DNA of 13,545 nt from Clostridia bacterium (GCA_900771185.1 CAAGND010000279.1:1-13545), one strand, 5' to 3'. Positions 1 to 6,893 are shown, counted from the first letter of the stretch. The notes: generated by a model not told the origin, from the sequence alone. A program made the numbers and translations.

Positions 1-72
1 GAAACAACGATTATTACAAAGGAAAATCTGTTTGATGAGGACAGTCAGAAAGTGCTGTTTCATTTTCAGTGA
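1..72 (+). CDS. C-terminal end of an unidentified protein (partial)
   Basis: The first frame is open from base 1 and reads 23 residues ending in ...SQKVLFHFQ before a TGA stop at 70-72. A clean intrinsic terminator follows 22 bases later, which supports this being the true 3' end of a gene that begins outside the window. The fragment is too short to assign a family, and no motif is visible. It is probably the last gene of its transcription unit, because the next gene has its own promoter. Confidence 0.6.
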   Translation, partial: ETTIITKENLFDEDSQKVLFHFQ

Positions 73-94
73 GCGAAGTTGATTTGACAAAGAT

Positions 95-132
95 AAAAAT
101 GCCATCCTGAGTGCGATCGGAATGGCATTTTT
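95..132 (+). terminator. Intrinsic terminator of the gene ending at 72
   Basis: An 11-base perfect inverted repeat, AAAAATGCCAT (95-105) and ATGGCATTTTT (122-132), encloses a 16-base loop in which CC/GG can extend the stem past a bulge. The right arm ends in a run of five T, as in Rho-independent terminators. The A-run on the left arm means it could also work on the minus strand, but no minus-strand gene faces it. Confidence 0.85.
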
Positions 133-247
133 CTGTTTATCTGTCCATAAGCTGATAACTGTTGAAAAGGGAGAACTGCCGTCCGTGTGCTTTTTCATCA
201 GTATGAGGTATATTTTTGCAGCGCTTCGTCGAAAAATTTACCCTTAA

Positions 248-261
248 TGAATAAATTTTCA
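248..261 (+). promoter_or_regulatory. Possible ArgR (ARG box) operator
   Basis: TGAATAAATTTTCA matches the general ARG-box core TGAATAATTATTCA at 12 of 14 positions, by my own comparison. It lies 18 bases before the -35 box of the transporter promoter. A weaker second AT-rich half-match (TAAATATGCATTTT, 263-276) follows directly, but its spacing is not the usual 21-base centre distance. AT-rich upstream DNA can give such matches by chance, so this is a candidate only. Confidence 0.3.
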
Positions 262-279
262 CTAAATATGCATTTTTGC

Positions 280-308
280 TTGTGAAAGAGAGGATATTCT
301 GCTATAAT
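280..308 (+). promoter_or_regulatory. Sigma-A promoter of the YfcC-family transporter gene
   Basis: TTGTGA at 280-285, a 17-base spacer and a perfect TATAAT at 303-308 make a strong vegetative promoter. Transcription would begin near 315, giving a leader of about 69 bases before the start codon at 384. The 133-247 stretch upstream holds nothing I can recognise. Confidence 0.75.
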
Positions 309-383
309 ATCGGCAGTTTTTGCACTGCCGGCTGACGTGTGGTGCAATTTGCGCGCACGGGGCGCAGATAAGGAGATGTTTTT

Positions 384-1889
384 ATGGGAAAGAGTTCTCA
401 AAACACGCCCGAAAAAGAACAGGGGCAGGCTCAGGGACTGAAGATTGACAAAAAAACGGTTATAAGCATAACCGCTCTGCTGTTCGCGATAATGATTTTT
501 GCGGGCATACTCACTCAGGTTATTCCGCGCGGCATTTATCAGACGGACAGTGAGGGCATGGTTATAGACGGTACTTACACCAGCTTTGAGGGCGATGAGG
601 GCAAGATGCCGTGGTGGAAGATAATTGCCGCTCCGGTTATGGTGCTCAGCTCGTCACAAGCGGCAATGGGCATAGGGATAATCGTGCTTATCGTTCTCAT
701 CGGCGGCACATTTCTCATTCTCGACAGCAGCGGTGTGCTCAAATATATCATGTCGGCTGTGGTCAGCAGATTCGAAAAGAAAAAATATGTTCTGCTGGCA
801 ATGACTGTGCTCGTCTGCATGGTTTTGGCGTCAGTTATGGGTATTCTCGAGGAGAGCATCACACTTGTTCCTCTCGCTGTGGCAATATCACTTGCGCTCG
901 GCTGGGATTCTTTCGTCGGATTGGGTATGAGCCTTGTCGCAATTGCTTTCGGCTATACCGCGGCGACCTTTAATCCCTTTAATGTGGTCGTGGTGCAGAC
1001 AATGGCGGGTCTGCCGATTTTCTCCGGTCTGCTTTACAGAGTGGTTGTGTTCATCGGTGTCTATGCGATACTTACGGGCTATCTTGTGTTCTATGCAAAA
1101 AGGATAGAGAAGCACCCCGAAAAATCACTTTCATATAAAGGCGATATCGAGCTTCGTCAGCGCTATTCCGCGGAGGTTGACCTTGAGATTCTCAAGAACC
1201 CCGCGCTTAAAAAGGCGACAATTACTTTCGTCTCCTGTGTCGGCTGTGTGTTTGTTGTGGTGGCGGTGTCCTTCGCCCTTCAGAAGGTCAGTTTCATAAG
1301 CGATTCCGTCAAGGATATTCTCAATTATATGCCGATGGTAGCGATGGCGCTGCTTTTCACGATAGGAGGTCTTGCAGCGGGTCACAAGGCCGGTATCAGA
1401 GGCAAAGCGCTCGGCACCGGCTTCGCCAGGGGCATCAAAGCCATTGCCCCGTGCATACCGATGATATGGTTTATCATGTGTATAACATATGTCCTTCAGG
1501 AGGGCAATATAATTCACACGATACTCAATTTTGTCTATGAGAAAGCTTCTTCAATGACGAGCACACAGGCGCTTTTTGCAATCTTTCTTTTCGTCGTGGT
1601 TCTCGAGTTTATAGTCGGTTCGGGAACGGCAAAAGCGTTTCTTATCATGCCGATAGTCCTTCCGCTCTCCGACCTTCTCGGGGTCAGCCGTCAGGCGGTC
1701 GTGCTTGCGTTCACAATGGGCGACGGCTTCTGCAATATCCTCTATCCAACAAGCGGAATAATGATTATTGCCATCGGACTTGTCGGAATATCTTACGGCA
1801 AATATCTGCGCTGGTCGTGGAAGCTGTTTGTGCTTGAGTTTGCGTTTGCGGCAGCGGTTTTGCTCGGAGCCGTGGCGATAGGTTACTGA
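384..1889 (+). CDS. YfcC-family (DcuC-type) membrane transporter
   Basis: This 501-residue integral membrane carrier belongs to the YfcC/C4-dicarboxylate anaerobic carrier superfamily (Pfam DcuC). The N-terminus (1-22) is polar and cytoplasmic-like, followed by a helix at about 26-48 and then repeated hydrophobic segments (about 93-115, 134-154, 161-190, 217-237, 280-300, 315-332, 354-371, 396-412, 440-472, 480-500). Family-type re-entrant motifs are visible: TFNPFN...AGLPIFSG (195-215), GSGTAKAFLIMP (412-423) and GDGFCNILYPTSG (446-458). The ATG at 384 has AAGGAG 8 bases upstream. Substrate is uncertain: relatives are described as dicarboxylate, short-chain fatty acid or basic amino acid carriers. 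A possible ArgR box before the promoter hints at arginine/ornithine, but only weakly. No terminator separates it from the next gene, which has its own promoter. Confidence 0.88.
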   Translation: MGKSSQNTPEKEQGQAQGLKIDKKTVISITALLFAIMIFAGILTQVIPRGIYQTDSEGMVIDGTYTSFEGDEGKMPWWKIIAAPVMVLSSSQAAMGIGIIVLIVLIGGTFLILDSSGVLKYIMSAVVSRFEKKKYVLLAMTVLVCMVLASVMGILEESITLVPLAVAISLALGWDSFVGLGMSLVAIAFGYTAATFNPFNVVVVQTMAGLPIFSGLLYRVVVFIGVYAILTGYLVFYAKRIEKHPEKSLSYKGDIELRQRYSAEVDLEILKNPALKKATITFVSCVGCVFVVVAVSFALQKVSFISDSVKDILNYMPMVAMALLFTIGGLAAGHKAGIRGKALGTGFARGIKAIAPCIPMIWFIMCITYVLQEGNIIHTILNFVYEKASSMTSTQALFAIFLFVVVLEFIVGSGTAKAFLIMPIVLPLSDLLGVSRQAVVLAFTMGDGFCNILYPTSGIMIIAIGLVGISYGKYLRWSWKLFVLEFAFAAAVLLGAVAIGY

Positions 1890-1918
1890 TTTCCACACAA
1901 CATATTTCCTGTTTATTC

Positions 1919-1947
1919 TTGACAAATTTGACGGGTTTTGGTTAAAT
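1919..1947 (+). promoter_or_regulatory. Promoter of the secreted PHP hydrolase gene
   Basis: A perfect TTGACA (1919-1924), a 17-base spacer and TTAAAT (1942-1947, 4 of 6 matches) lie just after the transporter stop. Transcription from here would begin at about 1954, after the upstream in-frame ATG at 1951. This is one reason for preferring the ATG at 1978 as the start. Confidence 0.55.
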
Positions 1948-1977
1948 AATATGGATAAATTGATTGGAGGCAGTGAC

Positions 1978-3369
1978 ATGAAATATTTGAAAAAGACGTT
2001 GTGCGTGGCTCTGAGCGTCATGATGATCGGTCAGCTCGGCGTTTTCGCACTCGGCGCGTCCGCAGCATCCGCAGCTGATTATGATATTATTTCGCCTTAT
2101 GCCGAAGTCATTTGGAGCGGCGAGGACGCATGGGGAGCATACAAAGGTAATCTCCATTCCCACACTACTTACAGTGACGCGGACGAGGACCTTGCCACAA
2201 TGGTCAAGGAATACTATGAGCAGGATTATGATTTCCTCGCCAATGCCGACCACGGAGTCACAGGCAGAGCGTGGAACGAGGAGCCGACAAGGCTTCTGCT
2301 CTATTCATATCAGACGCTTATCGGAAACACCGTGGCACATCTGACGGACGAGGAATATGAGGGCATAACAACCGGTACATATCCGCTCTATGACGGCACC
2401 GTCCGCGGTAAAAAGATGGTCTGCGTGACCGGCGCCAATGAGCTTAATAACCTCACACTGACAAAATGCCATGTCAACGGATATTTCCTGCCCGAGGGAG
2501 TCGGTGACGGTTTCGGCGGCACCGAGAACGGTTATGAGCAGGCGATAAAGTTTGTTGAGGAGAACGGCGGACTTTCACACATTAACCACCCCGGTGACTG
2601 GCTTGAGACAAACAAAAATCCCGATGCAGTCAATGATCCCGATAATATAGAATTCTTCGCCGAGCTGCTTCTCAAATATGACACTTGCCTCGGTATTGAG
2701 GTTTTCAATGAGAAAAACGGCACAACCGGCTATGACAGAATCCTTTGGGATAATCTTCTGATGTATTGTCTGCCCTACGGACGCAATGTCATCGGTTTCA
2801 GCAACACAGACGCCCACATTAAGGATACTGTTGACACATCCTTCAGCGTGTTTATGATGGAGGAGAACACAGTTGAAAATATAAAGGAAACTATGCAGAG
2901 CGGCGCTTTCTTCGCTGTGACGAGAAGACTGCGCGGCAACGATTTTGAAATCGGCCCCAAAGAAGCTTTTGACTACAGAAATCAGAATCTGCCTTATCCG
3001 ATGTTCACCGAAATCGGGGTTGACGGGCACAAGATTACCGTGTCGGCAAAGAACAGCCAAACTCTCAAATGGATAGCTGACGGAAAGGTTATTCTTGAAA
3101 AGGAGATAGGTTCTGAGCCTGTCACGCTTGACCTTGACAGCATTGAAGGCGCTGAAAACTTCAGCTATGTCAGAGCCGAGCTTTACGGTGAGGGCGGCAT
3201 GTGCCTGACACAGGCATTTGTTATTGACGATGGCAGCGAGCCTCTCGTATATGAAGAGGAACACAACTGCCGCACCTGCCTTGAGGATATCTGCTTCGCG
3301 ATAAGAAGCACAAGGGTCTGGGTCATTGTCCAGGAGCTTGTGAGAATGATAAAAGATAAGCTTGATTAA
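1978..3369 (+). CDS. Secreted PHP-domain metal-dependent hydrolase (CehA/McbA-like)
   Basis: The 463-residue protein starts with a typical signal peptide: KYLKK, a hydrophobic core at about 8-26, and alanine-rich AxA cleavage sites near 27-33. The PHP phosphoesterase signature follows: NLHSHTTYSDAD (H60, H62, D67), ADHG (D91, H92), SHINHPGD (H201, H204) and SNTDAH (D278, H280). These residues make the usual metal site. The C-terminal 130 residues look beta-rich and have no cell-wall anchor. I chose ATG 1978 over the in-frame ATG at 1951 because TTGGAGG lies 7 bases before it, the signal peptide begins exactly there, and the promoter places the transcript start past 1951. The substrate is unknown: PHP enzymes cleave phosphate esters, and CehA-type members also act on other esters. 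Its own promoter and terminator make it monocistronic, although readthrough from the transporter is possible. Confidence 0.87.
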   Translation: MKYLKKTLCVALSVMMIGQLGVFALGASAASAADYDIISPYAEVIWSGEDAWGAYKGNLHSHTTYSDADEDLATMVKEYYEQDYDFLANADHGVTGRAWNEEPTRLLLYSYQTLIGNTVAHLTDEEYEGITTGTYPLYDGTVRGKKMVCVTGANELNNLTLTKCHVNGYFLPEGVGDGFGGTENGYEQAIKFVEENGGLSHINHPGDWLETNKNPDAVNDPDNIEFFAELLLKYDTCLGIEVFNEKNGTTGYDRILWDNLLMYCLPYGRNVIGFSNTDAHIKDTVDTSFSVFMMEENTVENIKETMQSGAFFAVTRRLRGNDFEIGPKEAFDYRNQNLPYPMFTEIGVDGHKITVSAKNSQTLKWIADGKVILEKEIGSEPVTLDLDSIEGAENFSYVRAELYGEGGMCLTQAFVIDDGSEPLVYEEEHNCRTCLEDICFAIRSTRVWVIVQELVRMIKDKLD

Positions 3370-3387
3370 TTTTATTAAAACGATAGG

Positions 3388-3420
3388 ATCAGCTCCCGCT
3401 TCGACGGGAGCTGATTTTTA
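3388..3420 (+). terminator. Intrinsic terminator of the PHP hydrolase gene
   Basis: ATCAGCTCCCG (3388-3398) pairs perfectly with CGGGAGCTGAT (3405-3415) around a 6-base CTTCGA loop, followed by TTTTTA. It lies 19 bases after the stop codon. Confidence 0.92.
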
Positions 3421-3450
3421 TAGAAATGATCGAAAGGCAGCTATTAATTC

Positions 3451-3479
3451 TTGCTTATGCCGCGTTGAAGTAGTATAAT
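3451..3479 (+). promoter_or_regulatory. Sigma-A promoter of uxaC
   Basis: TTGCTT (3451-3456), a 17-base spacer and a perfect TATAAT (3474-3479). Transcription would start near 3486, leaving a short leader before the start codon at 3512. I see no obvious operator palindrome around it. Confidence 0.65.
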
Positions 3480-3511
3480 TAGAACGACAAAGCCGAAAGG
3501 AGACAATAAAA

Positions 3512-4909
3512 ATGAAGCCTTTTATGGATAAAGATTTTCTGCTCAATAACGACACCTCGCGCGAGCTTTTTGCCGCGGCAGAAAAGATGCCGATATTCGA
3601 CTGGCACTGCCACCTCTCTCCCAAAGAGATATATGAGAACAAAACTCCGCGGGATATCGCCGAGCTTTGGCTGGCGGGCGACCACTACAAGTGGCGTGCG
3701 ATGCGCTCATACGGTATAGATGAAAAATATATCACGGGCGACTCGAGCGGATATGAGAAGTTTATGGCATGGGCAAAGGTCATGCCGTCCCTGATAGGTA
3801 ATCCTCTCTATCACTGGACTCATCTTGAACTTCAGCGATATTTCGACATATATGAGCCGCTGAGTGAAAAAACCGCTCAGAGCATATGGGAGCGCGCCAA
3901 TGCGAAGATAGCGGCCGGCGGCTTTACTCCCCGTGAGCTGATAGAGGGTTCAAATGTCGCGTGTCTGTGCACCACGGACGATGCGGCAGACTCTCTCGAA
4001 TATCATCGCCTTATCGCACAGGATGAAAGCTTCAAATGCAGGGTGATTCCGGCGTTCAGACCCGATAAGGCTTTGGGTATTGAGTTTGACGGCTACCGTG
4101 ATTGGGTCAAGGCTCTTGAAAGTGCGGCGGGCAGAGCCGTGCCGGGATATCGTGAGCTTAAAGAGGTCCTCACGCAGCGTATAGAGCTTTTCGCCTCTCT
4201 CGGCTGCCGTGCCAGTGACCATGCGTTCACAAAGGTGCCATATGTGAGAGCCGATGATGACGAGCTTGACAGGATATACAAAAAAGCTGTTGCGGGCGAG
4301 TCGCTTGACGCAATTGAGATTGATAAATATAAGACCGAACTCATGCGCTTTTTCGCAAAGGAATATGCGCGTCGCGGCTGGGGCATGGAGATACACATAG
4401 GCGCTCAGCGAAACAACAACACAAGGATGTTCAAGGCCCTCGGACCCGACACCGGTTTTGATTCCATAGCGGACTACGAGGTGGCATATAATCTCTCCCG
4501 TCTGCTTGATTCTCTCGACCTTGAGGGAGCGCTTCCGAAGACCGTGCTCTTCACCCTCAATCCGAAGGATAACTACGTTCTCGGCACCATGCTCGGAAAC
4601 TTCCAGTCCGGCGAGGCGGCGTCGAAGATACAGTTCGGCTCGGCGTGGTGGTTCAATGACAATCTTGACGGCATGCGCGAGCAGATGAAGGCTCTGGCAA
4701 ACCTCGGCGTGCTTGCCAAATTTGTCGGCATGGTCACGGATTCACGCTCCTTCCTGTCATATCCCCGCCATGAGTATTTCCGCCGCATTCTCTGCGGCCT
4801 CATAGGCGATATGGTGGAGGACGGCCTTTATCCCGCAGATATGGAGACGCTCAAAGGCATTGTTTGTGATATTTCCTATAACAACGCCAAAGAATATTTT
4901 GGAATATAG
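3512..4909 (+). CDS. uxaC: Glucuronate isomerase UxaC
   Basis: The 465-residue length and sequence fit uronate isomerase, which converts D-glucuronate to D-fructuronate and D-galacturonate to D-tagaturonate in the first step of hexuronate breakdown. It is a cytoplasmic amidohydrolase-fold enzyme. The N-terminal FDWHCHLSPKEI gives the metal-binding H32 and H34. Further family blocks are LAGDHYKWRAMRSYGI (about 54-69), GNPLYHWTHLELQRYF (about 96-111), MEIHIGAQRNNN and MVTDSRSFLSYPRHEYFRRI near the end. The start has AAAGGAG 9 bases upstream; an internal ATG at codon 5 is less well placed. No other hexuronate genes (uxuA, uxuB, kdgK) are nearby, so the rest of the pathway must lie elsewhere. No terminator separates its stop from the gcv promoter 12 bases on. 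Confidence 0.96.
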   Translation: MKPFMDKDFLLNNDTSRELFAAAEKMPIFDWHCHLSPKEIYENKTPRDIAELWLAGDHYKWRAMRSYGIDEKYITGDSSGYEKFMAWAKVMPSLIGNPLYHWTHLELQRYFDIYEPLSEKTAQSIWERANAKIAAGGFTPRELIEGSNVACLCTTDDAADSLEYHRLIAQDESFKCRVIPAFRPDKALGIEFDGYRDWVKALESAAGRAVPGYRELKEVLTQRIELFASLGCRASDHAFTKVPYVRADDDELDRIYKKAVAGESLDAIEIDKYKTELMRFFAKEYARRGWGMEIHIGAQRNNNTRMFKALGPDTGFDSIADYEVAYNLSRLLDSLDLEGALPKTVLFTLNPKDNYVLGTMLGNFQSGEAASKIQFGSAWWFNDNLDGMREQMKALANLGVLAKFVGMVTDSRSFLSYPRHEYFRRILCGLIGDMVEDGLYPADMETLKGIVCDISYNNAKEYFGI

Positions 4910-4921
4910 TCATAATTGCGG

Positions 4922-4951
4922 TTGACAGAGGAAAGAAAAATATAATATAAT
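4922..4951 (+). promoter_or_regulatory. Promoter of the glycine-cleavage operon
   Basis: TTGACA (4922-4927) and TATAAT (4946-4951) are both perfect, with an 18-base spacer. A second TATAAT at 4941 overlaps but is too close to the -35. Transcription would begin near 4958, just before the riboswitch. The -35 box begins only 12 bases after the uxaC stop. Confidence 0.85.
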
Positions 4952-4985
4952 TTTCTCAACATAAAAGAGAAATTCGTATGATGTA

Positions 4986-5140
4986 TTCGGGAGAGACCGC
5001 TCCGAGCGGCGCCGAAGGGGATTTGCACATGAAACTCTCAGGCAAAAGGACCGGATACGGACGAAACTCCGGAAAGCCGAACGGCACCGAAGAAGCAATT
5101 TCCGCAAAGCGGGAAGAATCTTTCAGGTTCACAAACGGAG
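4986..5140 (+). promoter_or_regulatory. Tandem glycine riboswitch
   Basis: Two glycine aptamers lie in series. Aptamer 1 (about 4986-5060) has GAGAG (4991-4995) paired with CTCTC (5035-5039), a CCGCT/AGCGG hairpin (4997-5009), the conserved GCCGAAGGGG (5011-5020) and CTCTCAGGCAAAAGGAC. Aptamer 2 (about 5067-5140) has GAAAG (5072-5076) paired with CTTTC (5120-5124), ACCGAAG...GCAA (5086-5098) and CTTTCAGGT. Its closing helix CTCCG (5067-5071) with CGGAG (5136-5140) uses the same bases as the left arm of the following terminator. Glycine binding should therefore free the transcript to continue: an ON switch, as known for gcv operons. It controls gcvT-gcvH-gcvPA-gcvPB. Aptamer 2 departs from the usual core at two bases (GAAGAAG instead of GAAGGGG). 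Confidence 0.94.
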
Positions 5141-5172
5141 GTGCGCTCATCACGAGCGCGCCTCCGTTTTTT
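5134..5172 (+). terminator. Riboswitch-controlled intrinsic terminator
   Basis: A 15-base stem (5134-5148 with 5154-5168, one G-T pair) closes a 5-base loop and is followed by four more T after a TT-ended arm. Its left arm shares CGGAG with the closing helix of aptamer 2, so only one of the two can form. It may also stop transcripts running on from uxaC, which lacks a terminator of its own. Confidence 0.93.
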
Positions 5173-5213
5173 CTGTTTTATGTGCCGGAAATCAAAAACG
5201 AAAGGATTTTTGT

Positions 5214-6296
5214 ATGGAAAAGAAGACACCGCTCTATGAAACCCACGTTCAGTCAGGCGGAAAGATAGTTCCCTTTGCGGGATATCTGCTGCCGGTTCAG
5301 TATTCCTCAATCACGGCGGAGCACATGGCGGTCCGCACACAGGCGGGGCTGTTTGATGTCTCACACATGGGCGAGATAACGCTTGAGGGGGAGGACGCTC
5401 TTGCAACGGTTCAGCAGCTTGTGACCAACAACTGTGAGGGTATGTATGACGGTCAGGTCAGATATTCCCCGATGTGCAATCCCAACGGCGGAGTTATAGA
5501 CGACCTGCTTGTCTATCGCAGGAGCGAGACTTCATATCTGCTCGTGGTCAACGCCGCAAACAGAGAGAAGGATGCCGCATGGATAGAGAGCCACCTTGTC
5601 GGCGGAACACGCTTTAATGATATTTCCGACAGCGTGGCGCAGATAGCGCTTCAGGGTCCGAAATCGCATGAAATTCTGACGCAGATAGCCGATGATGAAC
5701 AGCTCCCGAAGAAGTATTACAGCTTCAGCGAGCATGTCAGCGTTGCGGGAATCGACTGCCTCGTTTCAAAGACGGGCTACACGGGCGAAAACGGATATGA
5801 GCTTTACACAGCCAATGAAAATGCCGCCGAGCTTTGGAAAGCGCTCATCGGTGCGGGTGAAAGCTTCGGTCTTATTCCCTGCGGCCTCGGCGCGAGGGAT
5901 ACTCTGCGCCTTGAAGCCTCCATGCCGCTCTACGGCCATGAGATGAACGATGAGATAAGCCCGCTTGAAACGGGACTCGGATTTTTCGTCAAGCTCGATA
6001 AGGATGACTTTATCGGCAAGTCGGCAATCCTTGAGAGAGGCGAGCCGAAAATCAAGCGCATAGGCCTTGAGCTGACGGGCAGAGGAATTGCCCGCGACGG
6101 CGACGCAGTGTTCAGCGGCGGAGTGCGTGTCGGAACGGTATCCTCCGGCACAATGTGTCCGTATCTCAAAAAAGCTGTCGCGATGGCGCTCGTGCAGACG
6201 GACAGCCTGAATACAGGCGATGAGGCCGAGATTGAGGTCAGAGGCAGACGTATTGCGGCAAAGGTTATACCGCTTCCGTTTTATAAAAAAGCTTAA
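5214..6296 (+). CDS. gcvT: Glycine cleavage T-protein (aminomethyltransferase)
   Basis: The 360-residue cytoplasmic enzyme moves the methylene group from aminomethyl-lipoyl GcvH to tetrahydrofolate, releasing ammonia. Family blocks are present in order: LFDVSHMGEI (46-55), a folate-site stretch with RYSPMCNPNGGVIDDLLVYR (83-102, including the conserved Asp of the DDL motif), ALQGP, TGYTGENGYELY, and GLGARDTLRLEASMPLYGHEM. The length is normal for the family. AAAGGA lies 7 bases before the ATG. It is the first gene of the gcv operon, directly behind the glycine riboswitch, so high glycine should switch it on. Eighty-five bases containing an inverted-repeat element separate it from gcvH. Confidence 0.97.
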   Translation: MEKKTPLYETHVQSGGKIVPFAGYLLPVQYSSITAEHMAVRTQAGLFDVSHMGEITLEGEDALATVQQLVTNNCEGMYDGQVRYSPMCNPNGGVIDDLLVYRRSETSYLLVVNAANREKDAAWIESHLVGGTRFNDISDSVAQIALQGPKSHEILTQIADDEQLPKKYYSFSEHVSVAGIDCLVSKTGYTGENGYELYTANENAAELWKALIGAGESFGLIPCGLGARDTLRLEASMPLYGHEMNDEISPLETGLGFFVKLDKDDFIGKSAILERGEPKIKRIGLELTGRGIARDGDAVFSGGVRVGTVSSGTMCPYLKKAVAMALVQTDSLNTGDEAEIEVRGRRIAAKVIPLPFYKKA

Positions 6297-6304
6297 AATG
6301 AAAA

Positions 6305-6350
6305 TCCGGACTGCAAAATAACCGCATACGGTTTTTACAAGTCCGGCACC
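6305..6350 (+). repeat. Short inverted-repeat element between gcvT and gcvH
   Basis: CCGGACT (6306-6312) and AGTCCGG (6340-6346) form the outer arms. Inside, AACCG and CGGTT form a small hairpin around CATA with T-rich flanks. The ends TCCGGACTG and AGTCCGGCAC are identical to those of the larger element after gcvH. There is no good T-run after the arm, so it is not a plain terminator. It could act as an RNA processing or stability element, or be a small dispersed repeat. Confidence 0.6.
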
Positions 6351-6381
6351 CTATATTAAAAATATTTAAGGAGAAATTAAC

Positions 6382-6762
6382 ATGGAAATCAAAAAAGATC
6401 TTTTTTATGCAAAATCTCATGAGTGGGTGCGCTTCAACGAAGACGGCACCGCAACAGTAGGTCTGTCGGACCATGCGCAGGATGCTATGGGAGATGTCGC
6501 TTTTGTGAACCTCTGCGATGAGGGCGAGAGCTTTGCGGCAGGCGATGTCATAGGCGATGTTGAGTCAATCAAGGCGGTTTCCGACATATATTCTCCCGTG
6601 GGCGGAACGGTTGTACGTGTCAACGATGAGCTGCTTGACGCTCCGGAGAGCATTAACTCCGACCCCTACGGAGCATGGCTTGTCGAGCTTGAGGATGTCG
6701 AGAAGAACGGCGACCTCATGGATGCCGATGAATATGAAAAATTCCTCGCTGAGGAGGAGTAA
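6382..6762 (+). CDS. gcvH: Glycine cleavage H-protein (lipoyl carrier)
   Basis: This is the 126-residue normal-length H-protein, which carries the aminomethyl group on a lipoyl-lysine between the P-, T- and L-proteins. The SHEWVRF start (12-18), VGLSDHAQDAMGDVAFV (26-42) and lipoylation site GDVESIKAVSDIYSPV are all intact; Lys64 is the lipoylated residue. It ends in an acidic tail (EYEKFLAEEE). TAAGGAGA lies about 8 bases before the ATG. It sits second in the gcv operon, flanked on both sides by inverted repeats with the same end sequences. In other bacteria gcvH is sometimes wanted in different amounts from the other subunits because lipoyl-H is used elsewhere, so the flanking hairpins may matter; that is inference. 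Confidence 0.97.
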   Translation: MEIKKDLFYAKSHEWVRFNEDGTATVGLSDHAQDAMGDVAFVNLCDEGESFAAGDVIGDVESIKAVSDIYSPVGGTVVRVNDELLDAPESINSDPYGAWLVELEDVEKNGDLMDADEYEKFLAEEE

Positions 6763-6770
6763 TGGTTTCG

Positions 6771-6790
6771 GGCGGGCAGCTCTGCCCGCC
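6771..6790 (+). other. GC-rich hairpin directly after gcvH
   Basis: GGCGGGCA (6771-6778) and TGCCCGCC (6783-6790) form a perfect 8-base GC-rich stem with a 4-base loop, 8 bases after the gcvH stop. No T-run follows, so it is unlikely to terminate by itself. It could protect the gcvTH message from 3' decay. The larger inverted-repeat element begins at the next base. Confidence 0.65.
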
Positions 6791-6893
6791 TCCGGACTGT
6801 CGAAAAAGTTGCGCAATTGCCAAACCGCTTTGCGGTTTGGCTTGCTGCGTTGCGGAACCCCGCACCTTGTATAATTTTTCAAAGTCCGGCACT
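6791..6893 (+). repeat. Nested inverted-repeat element between gcvH and gcvPA
   Basis: The outer arms are CCGGACT (6792-6798) and AGTCCGG (6883-6889). Inside them GAAAAAGTT (6802-6810) faces AATTTTTC (6873-6880). The core holds a perfect 10-base hairpin, GCCAAACCGC (6819-6828) with GCGGTTTGGC (6832-6841), around TTT. TGCGG/CCGCA adds another small stem at about 6851-6864. No start codon or protein is encoded. The terminal bases match the shorter element before gcvH. The layout resembles a dispersed non-coding palindromic repeat (MITE/REP-like), but copy number cannot be judged here. A TATAAT at 6870-6875 lies inside, without a fitting -35. Confidence 0.7.

Noticed and set aside
198..401. 67-codon minus-strand frame in the 5' gap
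   Set aside because: It overlaps the promoter and start of the transporter gene, with a low-complexity basic peptide and no family resemblance.
2575..3264. 229-codon minus-strand frame
   Set aside because: It is antisense to the PHP hydrolase, has no recognisable motif, and the plus-strand frame has catalytic motifs throughout.
4978..5268. 96-codon plus-strand frame
   Set aside because: It lies on the glycine riboswitch and terminator, and ends inside gcvT in another frame; the RNA structure explains the sequence.
6771..6790. GC-rich hairpin after gcvH as a terminator
   Set aside because: No T-run follows and gcvPA downstream has no convincing promoter, so full termination here would silence the rest of the operon.
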